Below are positions 47,640-58,900 of a stretch of 64,000 nt of DNA, in pieces. The first letter of the stretch is position 1. Each line of letters begins with the position of its first letter. Below the pieces are notes generated by a model. That model had not been told where the DNA came from and did no database searches. It saw nothing but the letters and a program-made list of their open reading frames with translations. The DNA comes from Annona cherimola (Eukaryota; Streptophyta; Magnoliopsida; Magnoliales; Annonaceae), in NCBI GenBank assembly GCA_030490835.1, contig CM059973.1, forward strand, positions 86,883,641-86,947,640. The letters run 5' to 3'. Both the position numbers and the translations under genes were made by a program.

Positions 47640-48290
47640 CCACATCGTTTTTTTTTTTTTCTTTTTTTTTTTTGCGATTGCAGTTTCCAATCGCCATTGT
47701 AATGTTTAGCAAAACACATAACAAATCATGTTAATGCCAAAACAAGCACGATTCCCTTTCAAATGGATTAAACGGCTGGTGTGGTTTCCATCCCCATGAG
47801 GTTAGATTTGTAAAACACTCAAACTTAGAGGGTTAGTTTTGCAAATATTAAAACCTCAGGGGCGAATATGCAAAGACCGAAAACTTAAAGGGTTAGATAT
47901 GCAAAAACGGGGGGAGCGGCTGGCTAGTTGTATTGTGGGGTAGAAGCGGAGTGGGTATTGGTTCATGGGTTCTGGAATCTATTCTAATCTTAGCTTAGCA
48001 TTAAAGTTAGAAAGTAGTTTCAGTTTTAGGTCTCAATTCTCTACAGGGATTCTTGCAGGAGCAGGTCCTTGAGAGACAAGTCTGTCTGTCATCTTGTAAG
48101 TCGGTTCTGCTTCCTTGTAAATTGTAGTCGCCAGTTTCAGTAGTAGAAATCATTTCACACTGGCAAGAACATAACGTTGCTATTAGAGCTTTCCAATCCA
48201 TGGCAATGTCAGGCACAAGTTCGCACGAAGATCCGCTCACCAGGCTGGGCAGGACCCTTAGGAGGCAATGGAAAGATCAGCGGCCGTTAC
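47640..48290 (+). mobile_element. Possible 5' remnant of an LTR retrotransposon
   Basis: Degenerate 35-bp-scale repeats (GGGTTAGTTTTGCAAAT, GGGTTAGATATGCAAAA) at 47800-47910 are followed by an LTR-like stretch and, at 48178-48190, TGCTATTAGAGCT, two mismatches from the initiator-tRNA primer site TGGTATCAGAGC. A short frame (MAMSGTSSHEDPLTRLGRTL) starts at 48201 and dies near 48320. No second LTR or pol seen. Confidence 0.35.
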
Positions 48291-48427
48291 TCACACCACT
48301 TTGTTTTTGTGTTTTTTTAATGATATTTTTTTGATCTATACTCCATCCCGCCCATATGGAACAGCTTCAAGTGGTTTTACAATTACCGCAATCCCACCAT
48401 GTCTGTACCACCAGAGCCAAGTCCTTT

Positions 48428-48460
48428 TTTTCTCTTCTTGTTTTTTTTTTTGGAAGAACG
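48428..48460 (-). repeat. 33-bp poly(T)-containing micro-insertion with 9-bp flanking repeats
   Basis: AAGTCCTTT occurs at 48419-48427 and 48461-48469 around a T-rich 33-bp stretch ending GGAAGAACG. The layout fits a severely 5'-truncated minus-strand LINE-type insertion. Confidence 0.55.
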
Positions 48461-48639
48461 AAGTCCTTTGCCCAAGCCCTAATTCAACATTTGGGCTACA
48501 CCGTTTCACCCATGGAAGTAGTAGCTGCAAGCGATTATGACATGGTCACCAACCTCCGTTTTTTACGTTTTACAAGTGGCATTTTAGTAATTTTCACTTT
48601 TGGATTTTTGTATAAAAATTTTAAAAAATAAAAAATAAG

Positions 48640-48985
48640 TTAAATACTTCTAGGTGCATTTAGCCTCAATCGGAGACACAGAGACTATTGATGATGTATG
48701 AAAAAATTTCTCGTATAAATTTATTTAACATAGAAACTAAGTTTTACAATTTTCGAATATATATTTATATTTTTAAGCACAAGGATATTTTAGTACCTTA
48801 TGTTTAAAACTCTTAAAAAATATATACACATTCAAAAGTGATAAAACTTGATTTATATATTAAATATACTTAGATAAACAAGTATATCCAGAAATAAAAT
48901 TTTAAATGAATTTTTTGGATTAGACTAAGTAAGCGATTATTTAGCCCAAGCTAGCAGAATAAATTCTCTAATAACTTATACTCTT
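48640..48985. repeat. Foldback MITE, family C, right half preserved
   Basis: GATAAAACTTGATTTATATA, AACAAGTATA and GATTAGACTAAGTAAGCG correspond to the right arm of 14706-15097. The left end is replaced by other sequence. Confidence 0.6.
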
Positions 48986-50826
48986 TTTATTCAAATACAA
49001 TTTAAATTTTAATTATTATATGTATATTTTAATTATTGAATTAGAATGCTAAAAAATAATGAAAATTTTCTATTTTGAAATAATATAAAATAGATAATAA
49101 ATACATTTTGGACAATAATTTTGCTAGAAAAGGGATATAGTTCAGTGGTAGTAATAATATGTAGGAATAAAATTAAATTTAGAGTTTGAATAGAGAAATA
49201 ATATAAAATTTTCCGTTAAAGTAAATATATTAGTATTATTATTTATTCAGTAGTTTCATTAAAAAATTTAGAACCTTTTCTTCTAAAAGTTTTAAATTTA
49301 ACAAAATAGTTTGGCTAAACTATTGATATTTTTTCTGAAATTAGTGAATTTTTTCTCTTTTTGATATTAACGAAATTTCTCTTCTTAGCTCCATTTTGGT
49401 AACAAGTAAAAAAAAAATTCTACTTCCTACACCTTTTTTGAAGTGATATGATATTTTATTTATCTAATTATCATATTTGTATTAGGGATGAGATCATATA
49501 CAGTCGCTTGTAAACCAAACAATTTATCGGTGACTAAATTTTTTTTTTTATTTTAAAAAAAATTATACACGTAGGTCCGACACAAATGTTCCTCATGATA
49601 AAATTTGTCACAATTTTTTCGTATTTTATTTTATTTTTTAAATTAAAAATATGGCATAGATACATGCTATTAACACATGTATTTGTGTCCTTTTTTATTT
49701 ATAAAATTTAAAACTATTATCGTCATCATGAGTATTTTTCACTTATGTGAAGTCATGTATTTTGCGACACTATTTTTAGCATATACTAAGTTTTTAATAA
49801 TTTTTAACATTTTGATTTTTATTTAATTACTTTCATTTAGGTTTTTTTGTGTTGTTCTCTTGTTCTCCTATGACCTTTAACTTCAATGAATTCATCACTT
49901 CTAGCCAATGCCTTTTTTTTGATCGGCTAACCTATGCCATTTTAAGCCAATGTTTCATATGTATAAATCACTTAGCTTTTTTCTCATTTTATTATTTATT
50001 AACTTAAGCTCTAAGTTATTCTACATTATTTTATCTTTTCTTGTTTTACTACTTATTTTTATCTTTTTCATTCCTACTAAACTCATCCATTGTATATAAT
50101 GTTTATTTTTAATCTTTCTAATTCCTACTAAACTGTTCAACATTTTACCCCATATAACATTGTTGATCTATTTGCAATCTTATAAAAATTTTAAAAATTG
50201 AAATAAGATACTAAAAATTTTATTTTATTTGCTTCTCGTCGTGACTCATATATCACACCACTTCTTACTTTTTCAAAAAAAAAAAAAACTCATAAATTTC
50301 TCCCCTTCTTCCCTCGTTCGCAAACGGGACCTTACTCGCAAAATTGAACACGGGTGGATGACTGCAGACGCAGTACTCTCATGCCACCTATCGGAAGCAA
50401 GGCAGTAGGGGCACCCACTCTCATTGTATGGCCCCAAGGACCAGTCACTTTCTCCAAGAGGTCTCAATGTAAAAAGCGAATCCAGTCAATACACAGCGGC
50501 ATTGCAAGACATGAGTCGGTAGACCGAAAGAAGATTTAAATTCGAAAGATGGTGCAGACAAGATTGTATAAATGCGGAGTGGGTGTGAGTCTGTGAGATG
50601 GAGAGAACCACCGCTTTAATTTGACGGGCACCGCAATATTTCGAGCTGGTGTTGGTTAATGAAAAAGTGGAACTAATGGGGTTGAAATGATCATCCGAAG
50701 CACCGACCCAAGTTGATAATACAGGAAAAGGTCACAGCAGTTGAAATAAGGCATGCATCTATACGTACCTGCCAGACATAACGACCGAGCCTTAATCTGG
50801 GATGGGCCGAAACTTGTGTTGGTCTT
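48986..50826. other. AT-rich intergenic DNA
   Basis: No gene recognised. At 49133-49210 a degenerate tRNA-like stretch (GGGATATAGTTCAGTGGTAG, then GAGTTTGAATAGAG) could be an old SINE head; weak. Confidence 0.5.
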
Positions 50827-50921
50827 GTCTCTGAACTAGTTTTTTTTTTTTTTTTTTTGATATAAGTCTCTGAACTTTTTTTTTTTTTTTGTTGTTGTTG
50901 TTGGAAATAAGTCTCTGAACT
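50827..50921 (-). repeat. Two successive poly(T) micro-insertions at one target
   Basis: GTCTCTGAACT occurs three times (50827-50837, 50866-50876, 50911-50921), separated by T22-GATATAA and by T15-(GTT)4-GGAAATAA. Each spacer with its flanking copies looks like a truncated minus-strand retroposon tail with its target duplication. Confidence 0.6.
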
Positions 50922-51844
50922 TGTTGCCATTGGATTGATTGCAAGGAAATCTATAGTGGGGAGGTTGCCCATTAGTTCAAGTTTTGACTCTGTCCAGGAG
51001 AAACGTAAAAGTTTTGATGGGAGAAACGTAAAAGATTTGATAAGTGGGTCAAAAGTTTTTTATATTGATTTTCACCTAATTAATTTTGTCGAGTGGATAT
51101 CGTTCCTTATTTTTATGTTGGAATGATCTCCTCGCTAAAAATAAATTTTTGTCCATTCCCCCTGCTTGATTCTTTCTCTGCAATCCATATGTTATCTTAA
51201 TTGCTGCATCTGTTGTCTAGTTTGTCATGCTAATGAATATTGGCATGATATCGATTATACAGATGGCCATGACCCCAAATTGTTGTTTGCAACTTGATCT
51301 AGTTGAACGTTTTCCCAAAATCAGAATTCTTTTAGTTGGGAGCCGGGGGTTTGGCAATTTTAGACAGGACAGAATGTTATTTGTGGGGGAGGCAGCCAGG
51401 TGAAAATACAAGAAAAAACATTGAATAAAGAAAACAGATCAGTCCATTCATTTCCACTGAACATAAGACTTCGGAAGAGTGCCCAAAAGAGGGGGAAAAA
51501 AAAATTCAGATCTTTTTTTTGATGGGTAAGTTTCAGATCTTAGGTTTGTTATGGCATACTATATACGTACAGCTACATCGTCGGCCCGTAAGGCGCCAAA
51601 ATTCCGTCATCAAAGGCCAGCTACATCAACACTCTGGGAGGCCATTTTCATTAGAAAGATAGGTAGAAGTGTAGAACCGCGAAGAAAGCCGAGAATATTG
51701 TGGCTGGGCTCGATCGAGAAGCAGTTGAGCCAGAAAAAAGGAAGTTTGCAGCCAAGATCCTCCAACACCAAGGGTGTGTTGTTCTTTTACGACTTCACCT
51801 ACTTCAATTCTTCAAAGTCCTGATGCATTCCGATCCTCCTCCTC

Positions 51845-51879
<35 letters not shown>

Positions 51880-51907
51880 TCTTTCACAATTTTCGTTAGC
51901 CACTGAG
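50922..51907. other. Upstream region of the first lipase gene
   Basis: No gene recognised. Contains a 17-19-bp insertion between TTCAGATCT repeats (51505-51513 and 51532-51540) reading T7-GATGGGTAAG, and CCT/CT microsatellites at 51834-51876 directly before the start codon region. I could not place a TATA box with confidence. Confidence 0.5.
51849..51876 (+). repeat. CT microsatellite in the probable 5' leader of the first lipase gene
   Basis: About 14 CT units, 32 bp before the start codon at 51908, preceded by CCT units. Confidence 0.85.
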
Positions 51908-54900
51908 ATGGCTAGATCGAGTCTGTGTACGTTGTTTTATCAGTTCTCGTATCCTGATCTCCCGATAGCCATGCTTCCTTCGAGACATGCTTTTCAATCA
52001 ATTTTGGTCTTGGGTCTGATGGCCCACCTGTACCTCCAGCCAGCTGATGGCGATACTAGATCAGCCCTCTCCTGGAGCCATGGCAAAGCAGATAAAGTGG
52101 CACGTGGAGGGACATGCAAGTTATCGGTGACAGCAAATGGCTACCCCTGCATGGATTATCATGTAACTATATATTGTCAGTCTTCTTGATTCTTCTTCCA
52201 GGATTAGTAGTTAGCTGACGCATGCATTTGCCAAAAATGACTAATTGCCTCAGCAAGCTTACATGCCAATGTATTACGTGTCTACACCAATCCATTCTCT
52301 CCTTGTACAAATTTTTGTTTGTAGGTAAAAACCAAAGACGGTTACATCCTGAACATGCATAGAGTTCCACATGGCCGGGCACAACCTGAGGATGGAGAGA
52401 CCAGGCAGCCGGTCTTGCTCCTACACGGAGTTTTGGTGGTAATTATCACTGCTGTGCACAAATTGAAATTATTATTAATTAAAATAAATGAATAACTTGT
52501 GTATATTGTTAATTAAAATGATGGCTGCAGGATGGAATGCTTTGGTTCGCCAACGGCCCAGATGAATCCCTGGGCTTCATCTTAGCAGATATCGGATTCG
52601 ATGTCTGGGTTGCTAATACTAGAGGGACCAAGTGGAGCCGTCGCCACGCATCGCTTCGTCCTAGCAGTCCGGTGCACATGGACCCTCCCCACACATCATT
52701 AATGCTCTGTATTCAATCCAATTCGTCCATCACAACCCCATCTGGCTTCTTTTGTCAAGTGGGTCATGACCCATTCGTGACCATGCGATCTATATATGGT
52801 TTCAGAAGGACGGTGTATTGGACATCATTCTCTAACTATAATATATACAAGTTACCCTACACTCTTATCTACTTACGAGAACAGCATGTGATGGACAGTT
52901 CTGATCATTTAAAGAAGAGGATTCTTTTATATTAATTTTGCTAATTAGATCTGTATATATAATTGGTTGAACAGGAATTCTGGGATTGGTCATGGGACGA
53001 CCTGGCGGATTACGAACTCCCTGCACTTATCGATGAAGTGAGCAGCCAAACAGGACAGAAAGTGCATTTCGTTGGCCATTCCATGGTAATTAGTTTAAGC
53101 TATCAACGTTTTTTTTCTACTGTAGAGAACCACAGTAGAAGCTTACGAGATTATAAAGCAATTACATTGGTGGTGGCGATCCGACAACAGGGAACTTTGA
53201 TAGCTCTGGCTTCCTTCTCCGAAGGGAAGTTGGTGGACAAGATCAGATCAGCTGCATTGCTCTGCCCGATCGCCTATCTTCATGGCATCACCACCATGAT
53301 TGGACGATTCGCTGCCATCTCCTTCCTTGCGGAGGTAATATATTAAACTTAATTACAACATATACGCATCCCGGCCTCAATTCCTGCTTGAAATGTGTTC
53401 TTAATTTGTGAAATTGGCATTACTAATTTTTTTTTAAAAAAAATAGAATTACTTCCCCGATGATGTTTTGATTGGATCAATATCTACTATCGATTATGCT
53501 AATGTTCATTCGCTTAAACATCATAGTAACAATCTACATTCCTGTGAACTTGGTTGGGCCTAGCCCATTGACTTCACGCGAGAATGCGCGTGAGTTTTCT
53601 AGTTCGAACTTCAGAGAGCAGTGGGGCCATTGGTAATGATATGCAATAAAAAAAAAAATGTAGATTCTAATTAATATTGCTGAATTCTTAGCCACAGTTA
53701 CATATGTAAAAACAAATTAAAAAAGATGGTTAGTCTATTTTAAGTGCCATCTCGTAGTAACTTGGATTGTAAGAATCTTTTTCTCCATTTGCAGTTCGAA
53801 AGATGGTTAGGTGTCGCTGAATTCGACCTAAATTCGTAAGACTCTGGCCTGTCTCTCAATTCCTAGGTCCTCAGCTAAGACTCCCACAGATTGTAACTAA
53901 CGCATGCGTGAACAGGAACGATGTGCTCTACTTTCTCGAGAATGTCTGCAAAACTCCAGGAATCGATTGCACGGATCTGCTGGATGGCTACACCGGTAAT
54001 AACCCAAATTCAAAAACATAACTTCTGTACACTAAGGGTGTGTTGGAAAGTGATAAAACTTTTCATGTAAAAATTTTTATATTAGAAAAAAATAATATAA
54101 TATGTGCACTATGGGTGTGTTGGAAAGTGATAAAACTTTTCATATAAAAATTTTTATATCGAAAGAAAATAATATAATATGATAGAGATAATGATGAGAA
54201 ATAAAGATAATAAAGTAAGATTAGATTAGTTAGTTGTAATGGTAGTTGTATGGAAATAATTGAAAAATAAGTTAGTTGTATATGCAAAAAATAATTAAAA
54301 ATAAGGTAATTATAGAAAGTGAAAAAATTTTAGATTCGAAATTGTGATTTAAAAAGCCTTTGGTTTAGCCAAACAATCACTGATTAAAATCCCTCCAGTT
54401 TGATTTTTATTTCTTCTCGCACTTACCGATCGTTATTTTGGAAAAGCTACTTCAAAATGAATAAAGTTAAGGCTTTGTTTAACCGCAAGCTCTAGACCCA
54501 CCCCTACTTTCAAAAAATCGTAAAACTCGCTTGACTGTATGAGTATTGTGTCACAGAATCTTATGAGCAACTGCTTTGGCCAGCCAACTCTACTCAATTG
54601 GCGAGGTCTAAGCCCCATTTTCTTTTACCTTAATCAGTTTGATTAAATGGGGAAATCAATTATATGTATTAAAAGTTGTAAGATTTGAAGAATTACTGGT
54701 TTCATTCAATTGAAATAACTTCAAAGCTAGCAATGAATACCATTGATAATATATAAGAGGAAGAATTACCTTACTAACTTCTTAGGTTAAAAACATTCAA
54801 TCCAGGGCCAAATTGCTGTTTGAACAGGTCCTCCGCAGGTCAAGTCCTGAATTACGAGCCAGATTCGACATCCACGAAGACCATGATACATTTATGTCAA

Positions 54901-55296
54901 TGTAAGCGTACATTTATGTCAAGCAAACACATTTTCTTTGGAAAAGTCAACTGGTCATACATTCATGAAATTACAGCAATTCGAAAGCAGGGAGTGAGGA
55001 AGTTCGATTACGAAAGCATAGAAGGAAACCTCGAGCACTACGGGCAAATCGAGCCTCCCGCTTACGACATGTCCAGCATCCCCTCCAGCTTTCCTCTCTT
55101 TATCGGCTACGGCGGCAACGACGCTCTGGCCGACCCCACGGACGTTGCCCGACTGCTCCAAGACCTCCACTCTCATGACGAAGATATGCTTGCTGTCAAG
55201 TACGTGGAGGACTATGCGCACGGAGATTTTGTGCTGGCAACCAATGCCAAAGACCGAGTATATGACGATATCGTCTCATTCTTCCAACGCCATTGA
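51908..55296 (+). CDS. Triacylglycerol lipase 2-like (LIP2/MPL1 type) alpha/beta hydrolase, tandem copy 1
   Basis: Nine exons: 51908-52162, 52325-52438, 52531-52671, 52975-53085, 53191-53334, 53795-53835, 53916-53995, 54806-54901, 54977-55296; 1,302 nt, 433 residues, all introns GT-AG. The N terminus is hydrophobic (AFQSILVLGLMAHLYL), a likely signal peptide; a downstream Met at 51971 would give a tighter one. The lipase-specific N-terminal region has GYPCMDYHVKTKDGYIL and the oxyanion loop LLLHGVLVDG. The nucleophile Ser lies in GHSMG, split by the exon 4/5 junction. The acid Asp lies in GGNDALADP and the catalytic His in DYAHGDFV. NCCLN is conserved in exon 8. The family hydrolyses glycerolipid or related esters in the secretory pathway; MPL1 of Arabidopsis is induced by aphid feeding. 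Substrate here is not known. Intron 7 carries a MITE. Intact, with no stops or frameshifts. Confidence 0.92.
54036..54380. mobile_element. Tourist-like MITE in lipase intron 7, with duplicated 5' end
   Basis: GGGTGTGTTGGAAAGTGATA occurs at 54036 and again about 76 bp later, so the first 76 bp of the element are tandemly repeated. The element ends near GCCAAACAATCAC. The interior matches the family at 5659. Confidence 0.7.
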
Positions 55297-55930
55297 CATA
55301 TTTTTCTCACCATTTCTCTCACGAACAGTGTTGTTGCATCAAATCAATAGAAAAATCTGTGTTGCTAGCAAGTGACCATCAGGTCGTCGGTGTTACGGTC
55401 CACATGATCAACGGTGCCGACTGACGACTTACTAAAAAAAGAACGCCAGCTAAGTAGCTAACTAGAAATTCCGCAATCTGTTCGAGATGCCCGAATCGAA
55501 ATCCCATCCCGTTAGTTGCGGACGCATGCCTGGCGCTGGCCACTGCATCAAAAGATCATGGGCCCGAAAAGGCGTGTATGACTCATAGTAGCACGAGAAT
55601 GCAACGACAAAGTGCACCCGTTCCTCCAAATACACCCTTGCCATTTGCAATATGAGAATCAGATCCGTTCACATGGTTTTGTAATGAGTATTTTTATAGA
55701 CTTAATTGACTATTAGAAAACAGGTTTTTCACGTGTATTGTAAAAAAGAGCGGTGTAGAAAGAAATTAGGGAGTACCAATGTAGCCTACTTTCCTGCGGA
55801 AAAATCTATTCTTTTGGCCATAATGATCATATTCTCCGCGTAGAAAACCCCCGGCGCATTCACATTTCTAACATCTCACCCGATCCCACTATAAAAGGGT
55901 GCGTGGGCTTGAGTTAATGCATTGGTGAAA
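55297..55930. other. Intergenic gap between the two lipase genes
   Basis: About 630 bp that must hold the 3' end of copy 1 and the promoter of copy 2. No element or gene recognised apart from the TATA box at 55890. Confidence 0.7.
55890..55896 (+). promoter_or_regulatory. TATA box of the second lipase gene
   Basis: TATAAAA in CCCACTATAAAAGGGTGCG, 41 bp before the start codon at 55931. This implies a short 5' leader. Confidence 0.65.
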
Positions 55931-58900
55931 ATGGCTACCCCAAATTATGGAGGGGTGCAGCAGCTGCTGGTCGTTTTCTTGCTAGCGGTCGTTGTGGTCG
56001 AGCCACATCCACATCAAGCCATTGGCTGGAGGAATCCCACCCCTGTATGGACCGACGGTTTTGATCACTTTGGCACTCCCACTGGTCCACCTCTCGGGAT
56101 ATGCGAATCATTGGTCACCGTTCATGGCTATCCATGCATTGAATACAAGGTACGTATGGATGTTCACTCTTTCACCGTCAACAGTGCTTTTTGGTTTCTT
56201 TAACTAGGCGTATTTGTTTTTTAACCCACGAGTTTTACATATTTGCTTTTTAGACTGTAAGTTTGCTCTATTTGTATTTTAGCCCTTGTTGTTAATAATG
56301 TGTCATTAAGTGTATATACGAGTCGACTTATGCTCATGAATCGACTCATAACTTATCGTTAACTATATATATGAGTCGGCTCATATATATGCTTAATTGC
56401 TCATCATTAACAGTAGAAACTAAAATGCAAATATGACAACCTTACAGAGTCTAAAAAGCAAATACGTGAAACTTGTAGATTAGAAAACAAATACGCATAG
56501 TTAGAGAAATCAAAATGTAAAAAATCCTCAGCACCTCATGGTTAGAACGGTTAACGTACGCACCGTATGATGCAATAGGTGAAAACGCGGGACAGATATA
56601 TCCTGAGCATGCAACGTGTACCAAATGGGCGGAGAGGATCAGGCAATGGGGAGAACAAGCGGCCTGTCTTATTACAACATGGAGTTCTCATGGTATGTAT
56701 GCATGAAAGTATGTTATGCATATATGTATGAGATGTGGATTACAAAAGTTCAGACTGCGTATGACAACAGTCCTCAGTACAAATTAGTATACTACTTTTA
56801 TGGGACGCTGGTTTAATGCACCCGGGTGTACTTTATCCATTTTTTTATTTTTTTTGAAAATTTTTTTACCCGACTGTTAATTTAAGTGTATTTAACATGT
56901 TGTACATTTTTATCATTTTTGGAGATTTTTAGATATTTTTTTCGAATTTTTTAAATTCAGTGGCATTTTTAGTAATTTATTAATTTAAAATTACTAAAAA
57001 TGTCACTGATTTTAAAAAATCTGAAAAAAATATCTAAAAATCTTCTGAAATAGTAAAAATCTATACACATCTTAAATACACTTAAATTAACATTTTCATA
57101 AAAAAAAGTTTGAAAAAAAAATTAAAAAAATAAATAAAATACACCCTGGTGCATTGAACCAGCGTCCACTTTCATGAGCTAAGTGACGTGCAAGACAGAT
57201 CACAAACTGTTCTGATTTACATCCTTGTGTATGTGTCTTTCTTTTTCTTTTTCTCTCTCTCTTTTTTTTTTTTACAAATGCATATATAAACAGTGCAAGG
57301 CATTCATTATGTTCACATGGTCTCTGATTACTTGCCACGTGCGGCAGCACGTTTCACGGTGCTGTATATGTCATGCGCATGTAGAAATGATGTACATGCA
57401 TACCTCGGGAAAACATGTGGGGACATACCATAACGCACGATCACATACAAACGCCGTATAGGAAGATAAAATAATAGATGCGAGGAGAGCTGTTGAACTT
57501 TGGAGAGGGGACTGAAGGTTGATCATTGACGGATACGGATGGAATTATTATTTTTAGTTTCAATTAAAGCCTTAAATAAAAAGTCATAATTATTAATTAT
57601 TCAAGTAGAACTAGAGAAGATATAGCTATAGATTTTAACTATCAAATTATAATCTACTCTACCTATTGTATTTAGAATAATGTATTCTATTATCATATTA
57701 ATTTTCATCACAATCGGATATGTGTATGGACCTCATCTAAAAATGATACAAATTCAACATAATAAAATAGTTTGATGTAAATAACAATTTTAAAGTAGTT
57801 TTTTCAATACGTAAATTATTTGCTATGAAATATATATATATAGACAAATGATTGTATAAAATTTCATTGCATTCTAATATGTATAGGAGTCATTTTTGGG
57901 CAAATGTACTATTGTTCCGGTGCAGTTGCGCTGCACCGAAACAACCATCTATATATATATATATTTCAATATTTGAATAACAGAAGCATTTGTAATTAAA
58001 CTACTTACGTTGCATAAAAAAACTACTTAAATAAGTTGCGCCTTAAAATAAATATTTCAACATCATCTATTTATGAGTTATTCGATAAGTAACTAATAAA
58101 GTTGACTTTAAAATCTAAGCTAATACATAGCTTATCCTGTATCCACAATGGAGCTTAATTCAAATCATATCTTTGATTTTTTTTGGATAAATTAGAATAT
58201 ATTATAATATAAGACTTTGCTTTTATATAACCAGGTTACATAATAGTAATTTCATATATCATTCTCAATCTTTGATACATTGATTAATGATGTAAAATTT
58301 AATTTATTTATTTCATTAATATCATTTTTGTATGAGACCAAGTTTAATCTAAATCAAATATGTATTAAGTTACATTTGCTTATAATAAATATATTTATGT
58401 GTAGATTAGGAAAATACTTAGATTCGTTTACATTCGTATTAAAATGTAATAATACTTTATAGAATTATTTATTCACATAATAGTGATATTTTAGATGATT
58501 TTAGATGTTGAAAATACTATTTTAAATTGATATTTAATATTAAATTATTTTATTAACTTTACTTTTGCACATTTCTATATAGGAGGTTACGTATATAGAT
58601 ATTAGACAAATGAAAGAGCTTTCCTAATAATACGAATAATACTAAGTGCAATGTATGAAATGTATTTTCTATTAATCATCAAAAATATAAAAATTGATGA
58701 AAATTACATAAAAGAAAGTTTCATTGAAGTACTCCCTGTAATTATAAATGCTAAATTTGGAATGTTGGGGGAACCGGACTAAATAACCGCCCATGTAACG
58801 TCCCTAACTTTTGCCGTTTGTGCCTTGGGAGTCAGCCGAGAAATGAAGTCATGCTAACTGAAAAATCTAAAGTCCCAACGAAGCTTGAATCTCAACAAGA

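Noticed and set aside
54839..54901. Alternative exon 8 start at 54839 for the first lipase gene
   Set aside because: It is in frame but loses the conserved NCCLN block. The acceptor before 54806 restores that block and gives 96 nt, exactly the exon length of the paralogue.
56525..56578. tRNA-like stretch near GGTTAGAACGGTTAACG
   Set aside because: No T-arm or acceptor pairing; it is the end of lipase intron 1.
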